From: Lachnospiraceae bacterium
Lineage (GTDB): Bacteria; Bacillota; Clostridia; Lachnospirales; Lachnospiraceae
NCBI GenBank assembly: GCA_910576335.1
Contig: CAJTIU010000004.1
Span: 212,451-276,450, forward strand
Reading direction: 5' to 3'
Length of the DNA: 64,000 nucleotides
A model generated the notes under the pieces. That model was not told where the DNA came from, did not search any database, and saw only the letters and a program-made list of their open reading frames with translations. Shown here one piece after another: positions 34,783-44,190 of the stretch. A program made the position numbers and the translations under genes. Each line of letters opens with the position of its first letter. The first letter of the stretch is position 1.

Positions 34783-36135
34783 CTAAAGTAAAGGCACCAT
34801 GTATACCGGCAGATATATGATCCCTTTTTCTTCTTTTAAATCGGATGTATGCAGCACATAGGGCGTGTGTAACTGCTCATGATATTTCTCCGCAAATTTT
34901 CTAAGAGAAGATAATGTGTAATTTTTGCCGGATTTCACTTCAAGAGTCAAGATATTGTGCCGGCTGGTAACTTTGCTCTTCGCAATTAAAAAATCAATCT
35001 CCATACGGGATGCCGCGTCAGTCCGGGACGAATTTGCATAGAAATACAGTTTATGTCCTCCCGCAGTCAGCATCTGGGCCACAACATTTTCCAGAACCAT
35101 CCCCATATTTACTTCCAGCTTATCCAGCAGCAGCTTTCTATAGACTCCCTCACTTATTATCCCGTTTTCATCAAATGCATGGCTGACCAGAAGTCCGGTA
35201 TCCCCCATATAACATTTCAAAAGTGTACGGTCACGGTTCAGATTGAGTCCAATACTCGGTTCGGTTGAATTATAACAGTTATTCACAATCATGGAGTCAG
35301 AAAGCCAGAAAAGGGCATCCCTATATTCATCAAAACGGGCGCCTTCTTTTAAGGAAGAAAGTTTAAAGTGCCTGTTCTGATTCTTTAGCTGAGACGGAAG
35401 TTCATCAAAGATTGCTTCAACCTTCATCTCATATCCTTTTGCATGTTTGCGGATGTCATCCCGGTATAAATTCAGGATCCTGCGTTTCACCTGGTCAGCC
35501 AGATCAAAATCATGACTGGAGACATAGGTCTCTACAGCCTGCGGCATTCCGCCGATAATCATATACTGCCGGAACAGATCCATTGCTTTTCTGTGCAGTG
35601 CCTGACCAAGCGGCTTTCTCTTCTCAAAACAGCTCTGGATGAGGGGCATCATGGTTTCATTGCCAGATGCCCAGAGAAATTCTTCAAAATCCATGGGATA
35701 TAAATTCATACGGTCTTCCTCTGAAGGAATCAGTATGTCCTTAACATTCTCCCTGATCGAAATGAGGGAACCTGTCTCAATATAGTCATAGCGTCCGTCG
35801 GCAACAAGATATTTCACAGCGCTTCTTGCCCTGGGAAACAACTGCACCTCATCGAAAATGATCAGAGACTGCCGGTTATGAAGCTTTGTATTAAAAAATG
35901 TTGTAAGCTTAAGGAAAAAGGTATCCAGGTCATTTAAATCGTACAGGAACATATCCTTTACCTGTGAATCCACGATGTTGAAATCAAGCAGTATATAAGA
36001 ACGATATTCTGCCCTGGCAAATTCTTCCACAATGTAGCTTTTTCCAACACGGTGGGCGCCTTGCAGCAGAAGGGCGCTTTTCCCATTGCTCTTTTTCTTC
36101 CATTGTAGTAAATGATCATATATTTTCCGGCGCAT
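34783..36135 (-). CDS. AAA_14/DUF4143 ATPase
   Basis: A 450-residue protein of the same general type as the gene at 10203-11504 but clearly different in sequence. Walker A is LLQGAHRVGKSYI, Walker B SLIIFDEVQLFPRARS; the C-terminal half has MEIDFLIAK and ILTLEVKSG, a PD-(D/E)XK-like pattern. Intact length. Its upstream neighbour is the 162-bp inverted-repeat element at 36154-36315. Function unknown. Confidence 0.85.
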   Translation of the reverse strand: MRRKIYDHLLQWKKKSNGKSALLLQGAHRVGKSYIVEEFARAEYRSYILLDFNIVDSQVKDMFLYDLNDLDTFFLKLTTFFNTKLHNRQSLIIFDEVQLFPRARSAVKYLVADGRYDYIETGSLISIRENVKDILIPSEEDRMNLYPMDFEEFLWASGNETMMPLIQSCFEKRKPLGQALHRKAMDLFRQYMIIGGMPQAVETYVSSHDFDLADQVKRRILNLYRDDIRKHAKGYEMKVEAIFDELPSQLKNQNRHFKLSSLKEGARFDEYRDALFWLSDSMIVNNCYNSTEPSIGLNLNRDRTLLKCYMGDTGLLVSHAFDENGIISEGVYRKLLLDKLEVNMGMVLENVVAQMLTAGGHKLYFYANSSRTDAASRMEIDFLIAKSKVTSRHNILTLEVKSGKNYTLSSLRKFAEKYHEQLHTPYVLHTSDLKEEKGIIYLPVYMVPLL

Positions 36136-36153
36136 GATAACCTCTCCTTCATT

Positions 36154-36315
36154 CTAGTACATCTTTACATTAATCTTGAAGTAATAGTGCTTGATATTCG
36201 TGTCAACTGTGCGTCTGCTAACCGACGGTGCAGGGGACTACATCTAGGTTAGCAAACGTGCAGATAGCGCGGATAGCGAGTGCTTAACTCAAGAATTAAT
36301 GCAAAGATGTACTAG
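36154..36315. mobile_element. 162-bp inverted-repeat element (MITE-like)
   Basis: Left end CTAGTACATCTTTACATTAA and right end, reversed, CTAGTACATCTTTGCATTAA are 20-bp inverted repeats with one mismatch. The arms continue to pair (AGTGCTTGA... with TTAAGCACTCG; TCTGCTAACC with GGTTAGCAAACG), so the whole element can fold into one long hairpin. No open frame. The rest of 36136-36509 is AT-rich with only a terminator-like hairpin at 36445-36472. Confidence 0.7.
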
Positions 36316-36444
36316 TATACTGCCATAACATAAATCGCGATTTTTATAAATGTAACTATTACAGTAATCAAGATATTATATCCATATATTACTACAGAAA
36401 TCAAGATTATACAATACATTCTTGCAAAACTGGAAACAATTCGA

Positions 36445-36472
36445 CCCGGTATCCGAATATCCGGATACCGGG
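36445..36472 (-). terminator. Terminator-like hairpin after the secreted protein gene
   Basis: CCCGGTATCCG and CGGATACCGGG are 11-bp perfect arms with a 6-nt loop, followed on the - strand by GTCGAATTGTTT. It lies 38 bp past the stop of the secreted protein gene. Confidence 0.65.
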
Positions 36473-36509
36473 CCGAATGCCATACAGCAATAAAATGGGG
36501 GTTCTGATT

Positions 36510-37196
36510 TTACATGCCGCTCCCCGCCCAAAATTCTGCATAACGACTCGCGTTAGCATCAACTACCTGGCCTGTTTTTCTTGATAACGTATAACCGGCC
36601 ATCCGAACTGCATAAGATCTTCTCGCATCCAAGAAAGCGAGATCGCTATAATCAGCATAAAAGGGGAAATTTGACGCTCTATCCTGGGTAATAAGGGTTC
36701 TATTAACTGCAGCAAATACCCAATACCCTGGACTATTCGTAATCTCTGCACCTATCGTCACTATTGCACCCGGCACAGATTTACTTCTCGTAACCATTTT
36801 ATTCGTCCTCGCAATCCCTGTTTCTTCTGAATAACTACTCTCCCGATCCGCAAACTCCAGACCTGCTTCAGAATGACTCACCCATTCCTTTTCACATTTC
36901 TCCATTTCTGCAAATTTCCGTTCCGCCTCCTCATTTGCGCGCTTGTTTTCTATAATTCCTTCACGCAAATGTGCCTCAAATTCATCCAAAGGCATTTCCT
37001 GCATTCTTACTTGCGGAACTGCAAACCTTATTCTTTCCTCCGGTGTCATGGAACGAATATTCACTGAATATTCCTCATTTAATTTATCAATTACTGCCTG
37101 GTATGGATCTTTCTCATCTGCACTGGCAGATAGGACTGTAGCAAAAGACATAACTAACGCTACAAAAACTATTACTAATCCTCTTCTTTTCTTCAT
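36510..37196 (-). CDS. Secreted protein of unknown function
   Basis: A 228-residue protein with a clear signal peptide (MKKRRGLVIVFVALVMSF, cleavage after SASA near residue 27). The mature part is charged and helical up to about residue 110 (EEAERKFAEMEKCEKEW), then contains a beta-rich region with VPGAIVTIGAEITNSPGYWV. I do not recognise the family. The ATG at 37196 has GAGGAGG upstream. It is a single gene with its own terminator-like hairpin. Confidence 0.75.
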   Translation of the reverse strand: MKKRRGLVIVFVALVMSFATVLSASADEKDPYQAVIDKLNEEYSVNIRSMTPEERIRFAVPQVRMQEMPLDEFEAHLREGIIENKRANEEAERKFAEMEKCEKEWVSHSEAGLEFADRESSYSEETGIARTNKMVTRSKSVPGAIVTIGAEITNSPGYWVFAAVNRTLITQDRASNFPFYADYSDLAFLDARRSYAVRMAGYTLSRKTGQVVDANASRYAEFWAGSGM

Positions 37197-37341
37197 GTTT
37201 TTACCTCCTCGCTTCATAATAATTTTCCAATACTTGCATTGAGTTTCTATAAGATATCTTATTTATATTCTTATTATAGTTCTTTTTTATTAACAATTCT
37301 ACCATTTGTCCTTAAAGAATAGATTTTGGCCATCAGATTTG

Positions 37342-37560
37342 TTATTGTTTTTGCAATAGATAGCGCAGAATACCTCCATATCCATTCATAAGCCCTGGAT
37401 TCACTTTTTCCTGTGGCAACAATTGAGCTTCTTCCCTGAAAAAGCAATTATCAGACAAGTCCCTCCCCAATATTTCTGATGCCTTTTCCAATATCCAGAG
37501 ATTTCCGCAAATCCCATGACACAGACACCAGCTTTCGGCAACCCTGCCGGATGCAGTGCT
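37342..37560 (-). pseudogene. LanC/LanM C-terminal fragment (lanthipeptide cyclase remnant)
   Basis: The frame encodes AESWCLCHGICGNLWILEKA and, later, VNPGLMNGYGGILRYLLQK, followed by a stop. The CHG metal-ligand motif followed by GN and the GLMNGYGGI-like segment are characteristic of the C-terminal cyclase domain of LanC and LanM enzymes. Nothing upstream continues the protein; the frame ends abruptly against a permease fragment on the opposite strand. No lanthipeptide precursor or transporter gene is near. It is a relic of a lost biosynthetic cluster. Confidence 0.7.
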
Positions 37561-37819
37561 AGGGGGCTGTACCATTATGATGTTCGGAACCATCGTCGTA
37601 AGCGGACTGCAGATGATCGGAAAGTGCGGTTATTCCCAGCGGAACATTACTATCATTGCCCTGTCCCTAAGCACAGGAATTGGTTTTACACAGGTGCCTG
37701 AAATATTTGCAGTCTTCCCTCAGATGGTTCAGAATGTGTTCGCACAGAACTGCGTAGCCGTTGTATTTCTTGTGGCTGTTATTTTAAATCTGGTGCTGCC
37801 TCAGAATATGGAGGTCTGA
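37540..37819 (+). pseudogene. NCS2 nucleobase permease C-terminal fragment
   Basis: The + frame reads VLGGCTIMMFGTIVVSGLQM and continues for three hydrophobic segments to a stop at 37819. This is the C-terminal part of uracil/xanthine permeases (NCS2 family), whose full length is about 430 residues. The first ~340 residues are absent. The frame meets the LanC fragment head-on at about 37540-37560, so a deletion or recombination joined them. Confidence 0.75.
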
Positions 37820-37921
37820 TACGATGCGAAAAGGTGTAATTTCGATGTAACCGTCCAGACAGGTCTGTGCAGGGTCTGCCCCGGCGAAACGAGGGTATAT
37901 ACTGCACTGACCGTAAAAGAA

Positions 37922-38456
37922 TGGTGTTGATCCAGTAGTTTTCCGGCTGCGCCTCTCTGTCATCTAATAAAGAATCACAGTAATTCAAAACATCCCACGG
38001 ACAGTATACATCTACATTCCCAAAATGATACCCGTCATACCATCTCCTTGCCGTATCATAACTATCCGGATACCCATAATACTCTAATAGTTCTTTCACT
38101 TCTGCATCTGTAAATCCAAAATATTCATCAAAACGCACATCCGTAATGGAACGAACTTTCAGATTGTTGAGCCCGGTAAAAATGCTCTCCTTTGAAATCC
38201 GGAGGCAGCCGGTTAATACAGCAAACTTTAAACTATTGTTTGTCTTCAGTGCCTCTCCAAGCAGATTCCGGATTAAAGAAATCATCTGGTCATAGTATCC
38301 GTTTGCATGGGCCTTCGCCAGGGGAACATCATATTCGTCAATCAGCAGGATCACTTTAGTTCCATGATATTTTTCTAATAATTCTGATAATACTCTCAAA
38401 CTATTACAAAATACCGCTTCTGACATATTATCATCCAATCTATAAATTGTTTGCAA
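37922..38456 (-). pseudogene. AAA-ATPase_like (PF09820-type) internal fragment
   Basis: About 178 residues match the middle of the large AAA-ATPase_like proteins: Walker B region VILLIDEYDVPLAKA, then VLTGCLRISKESIFTGLNN, FTDAEVKELLEYYG and the YDGYHFG and ENYWINT motifs. The Walker A end is missing and the C-terminal nuclease domain is lost; after YWINT the frame continues into unrelated sequence to 37779. It is a broken copy. Confidence 0.75.
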
Positions 38457-38591
38457 CTGCTCAGTACCTTCGCAGTTACTTGCAAAAATTCATTTCAAAT
38501 TGCTTTCCGCAAATCGTTACAATTGTTCCCTGCTATGGATTCTCTCCAAATATATTATAATAACCAGACAGAGGCATTTCCACAGAAAAAA

Positions 38592-41015
38592 TCAGTATTT
38601 CTTTATTCTAACCGTTTTTCCAGCTTCCACCTTCACTATAACCGCCCCTTTTTCCTGTGTTGAATAGAGGTTACAGCCAGTGTCTGCAAGTCTCTCTATC
38701 GTCTCCTTGTGCGGATGCCCATACCGGTTCTTCTGTCCCGCTGATATGAATGCATAAGCAGGATGAACCTGCCGCAGGAATTCTTCTGTTGATGAGTTCT
38801 TTGAACCATGATGTGCTACCTTCAAGACGTCCCACGTACGGTTCTGGTAATGCTCTTCCAGCCGCCTGGCAAGCTGCTCTTCCCCTTCTCCCTCCACGTC
38901 TCCGGTAAGAAGCATATCAAATTTTCCATATCTTACTGCCAGTACCATGGAAGCCGCATTGCCTGGTTCCAGTCCTGTGTCACCTTCTATTCCCATATTT
39001 CCCGGCTGTATACAGGTAACTGTCAGTTCCCCTTCCCTGAGACTTTGCCCCGGTTCTATTACAACGATGCGGATTCCATGTTTCTGTGCTTTCCTTGCCA
39101 GTCCCTCTAAGGCATCATCCCACACCTCCTGCACCGGCAGCACCAGTGTCCGGATCTTCACGCCAATTTTCTGTCTCTCAATCAGCTCTTCTACACCGTT
39201 CATATGATCGCTGTCACCATGGGATATGAACACATAATCAAGCACGCCGGCCCCCTGGGATTTTAAGAATGGCTCCAGCCTGTACTGCCCGGCCTTCTTG
39301 ACATCACTGCTCCCGCCATCCACCAGATATGTGCTGCCTTCTGGTCCTCTCATGAAGATTCCGTCCCCCTGTCCCACATCCAGAATCACGGTTGTAAGTT
39401 TCCCTTCCTCTCCAAAACGAGTCGTTAAAATCATAATTCCCACTGCCCATAGAAAAAACACAACAATTTGTTTCTTTCTCCCGTTTCTGCTATTCGTCTT
39501 TCCCTGATTACCCCGGTTTCTCCAATCCGCCTGACTGCTTTTTTTCTCCTGTTCTTCCTGCTTCTTCACTGATAAGAGAATATATCGAAGCAAAACCAGC
39601 CCTAAAAATAAAATCACATAATATACCACAATCTGCCACAGATCCGGCCTTCCAATTACAAGCCTTGCTCCTGGCAGACGAAGCGTTATCTCACAGCTCA
39701 TTTTATAAATCCACAGAATTCTGCTGCATATCCAGAACAGTACGGCGGAGACAGGCGCAAACCACAGTGCAGACAGGCTTCCTGCCATCCCCAAAAATAA
39801 TAATCCTGACATAAGCGGAATTACAAAGAGATTCAGAATAAAAGAATAAAGCGGAAATTCAAAGAAATAATAAAGCAGAATCGGGAGAATAACCAGATTG
39901 ATCCCGGCGCTGGCTGCCAATCCCTGCAAAATCACCTGCCATACATAACCCCGGGCACTCTTCAAATACCAGGACAAAGAACGATCTTCCCTGTTCTGTC
40001 CCAGAGAACTCCTCGCCTCTTTCTTCCTGTTGCCTGTCATCTGCACCGGACCGCCATGTAAAACATCTGTAACCACCGGCACTACTGCCAGAATCGCAAA
40101 TACTGCGCCAAAGGACAGCCAGAACCCGCCGTCATACAGGCTGAGCGGCCACCGCAGTAATACTACGGTGGCCGCAGCGGACAGTGCCGTCGGCGCATCG
40201 TAATGCCGTCCCGCCATATCTGCCCCCACGCGGAACAGGAACATTACCAGTGCCCGGACAACCGACACGGTAAACCCGGCCATAAGAATATATAGGGTCA
40301 GAAACAGGATGCCGGATGCGCCGCCCAGCGGATAAGAGCCGGTAAGTCTTCGCAGGAGCTGATAGATCCCGATTCCGATAAAGGATAAATGCAGGCCTGA
40401 CTGGGCAAGCAGATGGCCGATCCCCACTCCTCTGTACAACCCCGAAATCTCCGCATCCACGCCGCTTTTTTCGCCCAGTATCATGGCCGAGAGCACCGAG
40501 GCCTCCTCTCTGCCCATATATTTTTCAAACACTTTGCCCCACCTCTGCCGGAACCGCTCCAGCCTGTCAGCTAGCACGTCCGGCCTGCTGTCTATGATCT
40601 TAAGCTTTCCCGCCCATACGGATCCATGGATATTCTGTCTCTGATAATAGAGCTTCTGGTCAAAATTCCCGGGATTACGCGCGGACTGAAAAAATGACAC
40701 CTCGCCGCTTATCTTCACCCGCTGTCCGATCCGTGTCTCTGTCTTTTCTTCTTCATACACTATAATTCTGGATTCTGTAAAGAATTGTTTTTGATTTCTA
40801 ATGGAATTATTTTTTAGATATAAGATCTGATAGTCGTCTTTGATTTCTTTTTTGTATATCTGCCCTGTAAAGACAATCTCATCTCCGTCCCGGGCGCAGC
40901 GCTCAAGGGAGGAGGGGGCAAGCTCTTTCACTGCCCTTTCCTTCCCGATACACACTGCCCCGCAGATCAGAAGAGAGAGAACCAGACATACTGTACATAA
41001 TGGTCTGTTTTTCAC
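38592..41015 (-). CDS. comEC: ComEC/Rec2 DNA uptake channel
   Basis: An 807-residue membrane protein for transport of single-stranded DNA across the inner membrane during transformation. It has an N-terminal DUF4131/OB region, a competence domain with many helices, and a C-terminal metallo-beta-lactamase domain with VILDVGQGDG and ISHGDSDHMNG. Length is normal and no frameshift is visible. The GTG at 41015 overlaps the upstream stop (GTGA). It lies at the end of an operon that starts with comEA. Confidence 0.93.
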   Translation of the reverse strand: MKNRPLCTVCLVLSLLICGAVCIGKERAVKELAPSSLERCARDGDEIVFTGQIYKKEIKDDYQILYLKNNSIRNQKQFFTESRIIVYEEEKTETRIGQRVKISGEVSFFQSARNPGNFDQKLYYQRQNIHGSVWAGKLKIIDSRPDVLADRLERFRQRWGKVFEKYMGREEASVLSAMILGEKSGVDAEISGLYRGVGIGHLLAQSGLHLSFIGIGIYQLLRRLTGSYPLGGASGILFLTLYILMAGFTVSVVRALVMFLFRVGADMAGRHYDAPTALSAAATVVLLRWPLSLYDGGFWLSFGAVFAILAVVPVVTDVLHGGPVQMTGNRKKEARSSLGQNREDRSLSWYLKSARGYVWQVILQGLAASAGINLVILPILLYYFFEFPLYSFILNLFVIPLMSGLLFLGMAGSLSALWFAPVSAVLFWICSRILWIYKMSCEITLRLPGARLVIGRPDLWQIVVYYVILFLGLVLLRYILLSVKKQEEQEKKSSQADWRNRGNQGKTNSRNGRKKQIVVFFLWAVGIMILTTRFGEEGKLTTVILDVGQGDGIFMRGPEGSTYLVDGGSSDVKKAGQYRLEPFLKSQGAGVLDYVFISHGDSDHMNGVEELIERQKIGVKIRTLVLPVQEVWDDALEGLARKAQKHGIRIVVIEPGQSLREGELTVTCIQPGNMGIEGDTGLEPGNAASMVLAVRYGKFDMLLTGDVEGEGEEQLARRLEEHYQNRTWDVLKVAHHGSKNSSTEEFLRQVHPAYAFISAGQKNRYGHPHKETIERLADTGCNLYSTQEKGAVIVKVEAGKTVRIKKY

Positions 41016-41959
41016 TCCTGCCTCTTTTCTATTAACTTAGGATCCTTTGAAAGGGGTTTGCTTAAATCAATGGTCTCCTGATACGTAATATTGGTTTCTC
41101 CATTGACCAGAATCTGCACCTGGCTGGTTTCCCCGCCGTCTATAATGGAATTCACCAGTGCATACACCGTAACCTTAGGATTGACCTTCTCTGCAACATT
41201 TAAGAAGCCCTCATCAAAATTTACATAACACACATTTTCCCTGTTGGAAACACCCAGAAGCCTGGTTCCTGCCGGTATGACCGCTTTGTCTCCTGCTGCA
41301 GAAGGACCCTTAAGAAGCTGCTCCACAATGAGCTTCTCCACAGACATATTGCTGTTATACCGTACACTTACCTCCTCCCGGGACAGCCTGTCCCCCTTTT
41401 CATTCGAAAAATACAGTGTCAGGTTTGCTGTCTGATAGTTGTGGAGAGAGGAGCCTGTATTCTGCACAAAATCCTCTGCCCTCATATACCCGGCTTCTTT
41501 TCCGCTATTACTCGTCAAAGGCTCCCCGTCCACATAAAAGCAGACATAATCCACGCCGGAAATCTGGACCAGAGACTGTACCACAGCCGCCCGTAAAAGC
41601 AGCTCCGAAACCGCATCCAGCTTCCTGTATTTTTTACTGAAATTAAGACGCAGCTTCGTCTCATAAAGTTCCCATGAATCAATCTTCACATTATCTGTGA
41701 ATACACTCTTATAATCAATCGTATCAGGCTCTGCCTTAAGGAGGCTAAGCACCTCCTCTACTTTTCCTTCCACGGTTCCTGCATCTGACTCACACTGCTC
41801 CTCCACAAGCTGTGTCCCGTCCGTATCCAGGTAAAAGATACGATAGCCTCCTGTCTCCAGCTCCTTCCCCCTCCCGCATCCGCATAGAAGCAGCAAAAAA
41901 GCTAACAGAATAATATATTTTCCTTTTCTCCTATCCTTCATCTTCTCTTCCCCGTTCAT
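41012..41959 (-). CDS. GerMN-domain lipoprotein
   Basis: A 315-residue lipoprotein (signal helix with LLLLCGC) with two GerMN repeats, the first ending in VDYVCFYVDGEPL and the second with VCYVNFDEGF and VQILVNGETN. GerM proteins act in sporulation and germination envelope assembly; some copies associate with LpqB-type sensors. The ATG at 41959 has AGAGGAATTG upstream and a second ATG at 41941 is possible. It sits between the sensor kinase and comEC. Confidence 0.82.
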   Translation of the reverse strand: MNGEEKMKDRRKGKYIILLAFLLLLCGCGRGKELETGGYRIFYLDTDGTQLVEEQCESDAGTVEGKVEEVLSLLKAEPDTIDYKSVFTDNVKIDSWELYETKLRLNFSKKYRKLDAVSELLLRAAVVQSLVQISGVDYVCFYVDGEPLTSNSGKEAGYMRAEDFVQNTGSSLHNYQTANLTLYFSNEKGDRLSREEVSVRYNSNMSVEKLIVEQLLKGPSAAGDKAVIPAGTRLLGVSNRENVCYVNFDEGFLNVAEKVNPKVTVYALVNSIIDGGETSQVQILVNGETNITYQETIDLSKPLSKDPKLIEKRQE

Positions 41960-42055
41960 ACAATTCCTCTGTGGCAGTACAGCCTTGCTAATGAATGGTG
42001 AATTCTGCAACGCTGTACTGGCACCTTCACAACAGATCTGCCAGGCAGCCGCCCT

Positions 42056-43438
42056 CTAAGATACATAAATCAGCGGCATACGGACAGTAAATGTGGTTCC
42101 CTCGCCGATCTGGCTGTATACCTTTATAGCGCCCCGGTGCATAACCACTGCACTTCTTGCAATGGAAAGCCCCAGCCCGGTTCCTCCGATTTCCCTGGAG
42201 TGGGACTTGTCTACCCGATAAAAGCGTTCAAAGATGTGTTCTGTATCCTCCTGCTTAATCCCAATCCCGGAATCTGCCACCTCGATGCAGAGCGATTTAT
42301 GGTCTGCATTGAGGGAAACATGCACCCAGCCATTTTCCTTATTATACTTGATTCCATTTTCCACCAGATTCGTAAGGGCAAGGGACAGCTTCATCTCATC
42401 TACTTCTGCTGAAACAGGACGGAAGCTTTCGAAAATCAGCTCAATATTGCGCTGTGCCGCAATCGGGCGCAGCCTTTTGAGCACCCGCTCCACAAGTGCA
42501 TTGATGCTCTCTGTCGTGATGTTCATGGTATTAGCGGTCTTGTCAAGCTTCACGAGAGACAGAAAATCATTAATGATCTTATTCTCTCTCTCAATCTCTT
42601 CTGACATATCTCCCATGAACTCCCGGTACAGCTCTACCGGCACCTCCTCCTGGGAAAGCAGAGAGTCTGCCAGAACCTTCATGGAGGTCAGGGGCGTCTT
42701 AAGCTCGTGGGAAACATTGGACACAAACTCCTGCCTGGAATCGTCCAGTACCTTGAGCCTGCCCAGCATCTTATTAAATGACTCAGACAAAAGGATCGTC
42801 TCTGTATAAGCATTTTCATGCAGATAATTATCCTCATAGCCCTCTGTCACTGCCTCTATGGAGCCGGTAATCCTCTGGAAAGGCCTCACTGTTCCTGCAC
42901 CAATCACAAATGCAGCGATCAGTAAAATAACTCCTGCCACTGCCTCTATAGTCCGCGCCCTGTTAACAAGAAGCAGCATGCTGTCCTCAATGGAATCCGT
43001 GGATACACTGACCAGGATCACTCCTTCTACCTTTTCAGACGCATTGCCTACAACCGGTGACGTCACTTCTATATAGCGGTTCTGTGCATCATAGTGGCTC
43101 GTCCCTTCCCCACTGCCTCCAAAGCACCTGATCACATCCCGCGAGACAATTGTCTTCCCTTCATCCATGCCATATGTATCCTCTACAATACGGAATTCCT
43201 GATCAATCAACATAACACGGCCATTATAAATATTGGATAACTGGACAAACTCCGTCCGGACTATATCAGATGTCTCTCCCTGCTGGTAGCTTAAATCACC
43301 AAGCTGGTTACAAAGAATTGTACATTGATTCTGAATCTCGGCGGTCCGTACATCTACCGCCCGTTTTTCATAACTCTTAAGAATCACCATTTCCAAAAGG
43401 AGCATTGGTATCATCCCCACAACAACGATGAGAATCAT
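42056..43438 (-). CDS. Sensor histidine kinase (PhoR/WalK-type)
   Basis: A membrane kinase of at least 460 residues: N-terminal helix, extracytoplasmic region, second helix near 165-190, HAMP, HisKA with VSHELKTPLTSM and HATPase with GIGIKQEDT and GGTGLGLSI. The frame is open further upstream (LKKSIFKSLRFRL before the first Met) but offers no ATG, GTG or TTG, so the true start could use a rare codon such as ATT/ATA near 43470. It follows the response regulator gene directly. Confidence 0.9.
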   Translation of the reverse strand: MILIVVVGMIPMLLLEMVILKSYEKRAVDVRTAEIQNQCTILCNQLGDLSYQQGETSDIVRTEFVQLSNIYNGRVMLIDQEFRIVEDTYGMDEGKTIVSRDVIRCFGGSGEGTSHYDAQNRYIEVTSPVVGNASEKVEGVILVSVSTDSIEDSMLLLVNRARTIEAVAGVILLIAAFVIGAGTVRPFQRITGSIEAVTEGYEDNYLHENAYTETILLSESFNKMLGRLKVLDDSRQEFVSNVSHELKTPLTSMKVLADSLLSQEEVPVELYREFMGDMSEEIERENKIINDFLSLVKLDKTANTMNITTESINALVERVLKRLRPIAAQRNIELIFESFRPVSAEVDEMKLSLALTNLVENGIKYNKENGWVHVSLNADHKSLCIEVADSGIGIKQEDTEHIFERFYRVDKSHSREIGGTGLGLSIARSAVVMHRGAIKVYSQIGEGTTFTVRMPLIYVS

Positions 43439-43484
43439 AAGCCGGAAACGGAGACTCTTAAATATACTTTTTTTTAAATATGGC

Positions 43485-44174
43485 CTAACCCCTAAAATAA
43501 TAACCCACTCCCCATTTTGTATGTACGTATTTTGGATCGCTCGGGTTCTTTTCGATCTTTTCCCGCAGACGCCTTATATGTACATCCACTGTTCTCGCAT
43601 CGCCGGGGTATTCATATCCCCATACAATATTCAGAAGATTCTCCCTGCTGTATACCTTGCCTGGATTCGTAGCAAGAAGCTCAATCAGGTCAAATTCCTT
43701 TGCTGTCAGATTCACTTCCCTGTCTTCAATTACCACACGCCTGCTCTCACAGTCAATGGTCATGCCGCCTTTTACAATCATCCTGCCTGCTGTATGTATA
43801 TCCCCGCGTCTGCTGGTTCTGCGCATAATCGCCTTAATCCGCGCCTTCACCTCAAGTATGTTAAAGGGCTTCGTAATATAATCATCCGCACCATATTCCA
43901 GGCCGAGAATCTTGTCCATATCCTCGCCCTTTGCTGTCAGCATGACAACCGGCACATCTGAAAATTCACGAATCCTCTGGCACACCTCAAATCCGTCAAG
44001 CTTCGGAAGCATGATGTCAAGCAAAATGAGATCATAGGCATTCTCCCCCGCAAGCGCAAGTGCCTCTTCACCGTCATAAGCCGCATCTACATCCATGCCG
44101 TCCTGTTCCAGGCTGAATCGTATTCCCTTAACAATTAACTTTTCATCGTCAACTACTAATACACGCTTCCCCAT
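43485..44174 (-). CDS. OmpR/PhoB-family response regulator
   Basis: A 229-residue regulator, receiver Asp in LILLDIMLPKLDGF, DNA-binding winged helix with TAKEFDLIELLATNPG and DVHIRRLREKIEKNP. The start ATG at 44174 has AGGGGAAG upstream. Close in sequence type to WalR/PhoP. It lies 16 bp after comEA and is followed by its kinase, so a comEA transcript would carry it. Confidence 0.93.
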   Translation of the reverse strand: MGKRVLVVDDEKLIVKGIRFSLEQDGMDVDAAYDGEEALALAGENAYDLILLDIMLPKLDGFEVCQRIREFSDVPVVMLTAKGEDMDKILGLEYGADDYITKPFNILEVKARIKAIMRRTSRRGDIHTAGRMIVKGGMTIDCESRRVVIEDREVNLTAKEFDLIELLATNPGKVYSRENLLNIVWGYEYPGDARTVDVHIRRLREKIEKNPSDPKYVHTKWGVGYYFRG

Positions 44175-44190
44175 TCTTATACTTCCCCTG

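Noticed and set aside
37342..37560. Active lanthipeptide cluster
   Set aside because: Only about 65 residues of a cyclase remain; no precursor, dehydratase domain or exporter is nearby.
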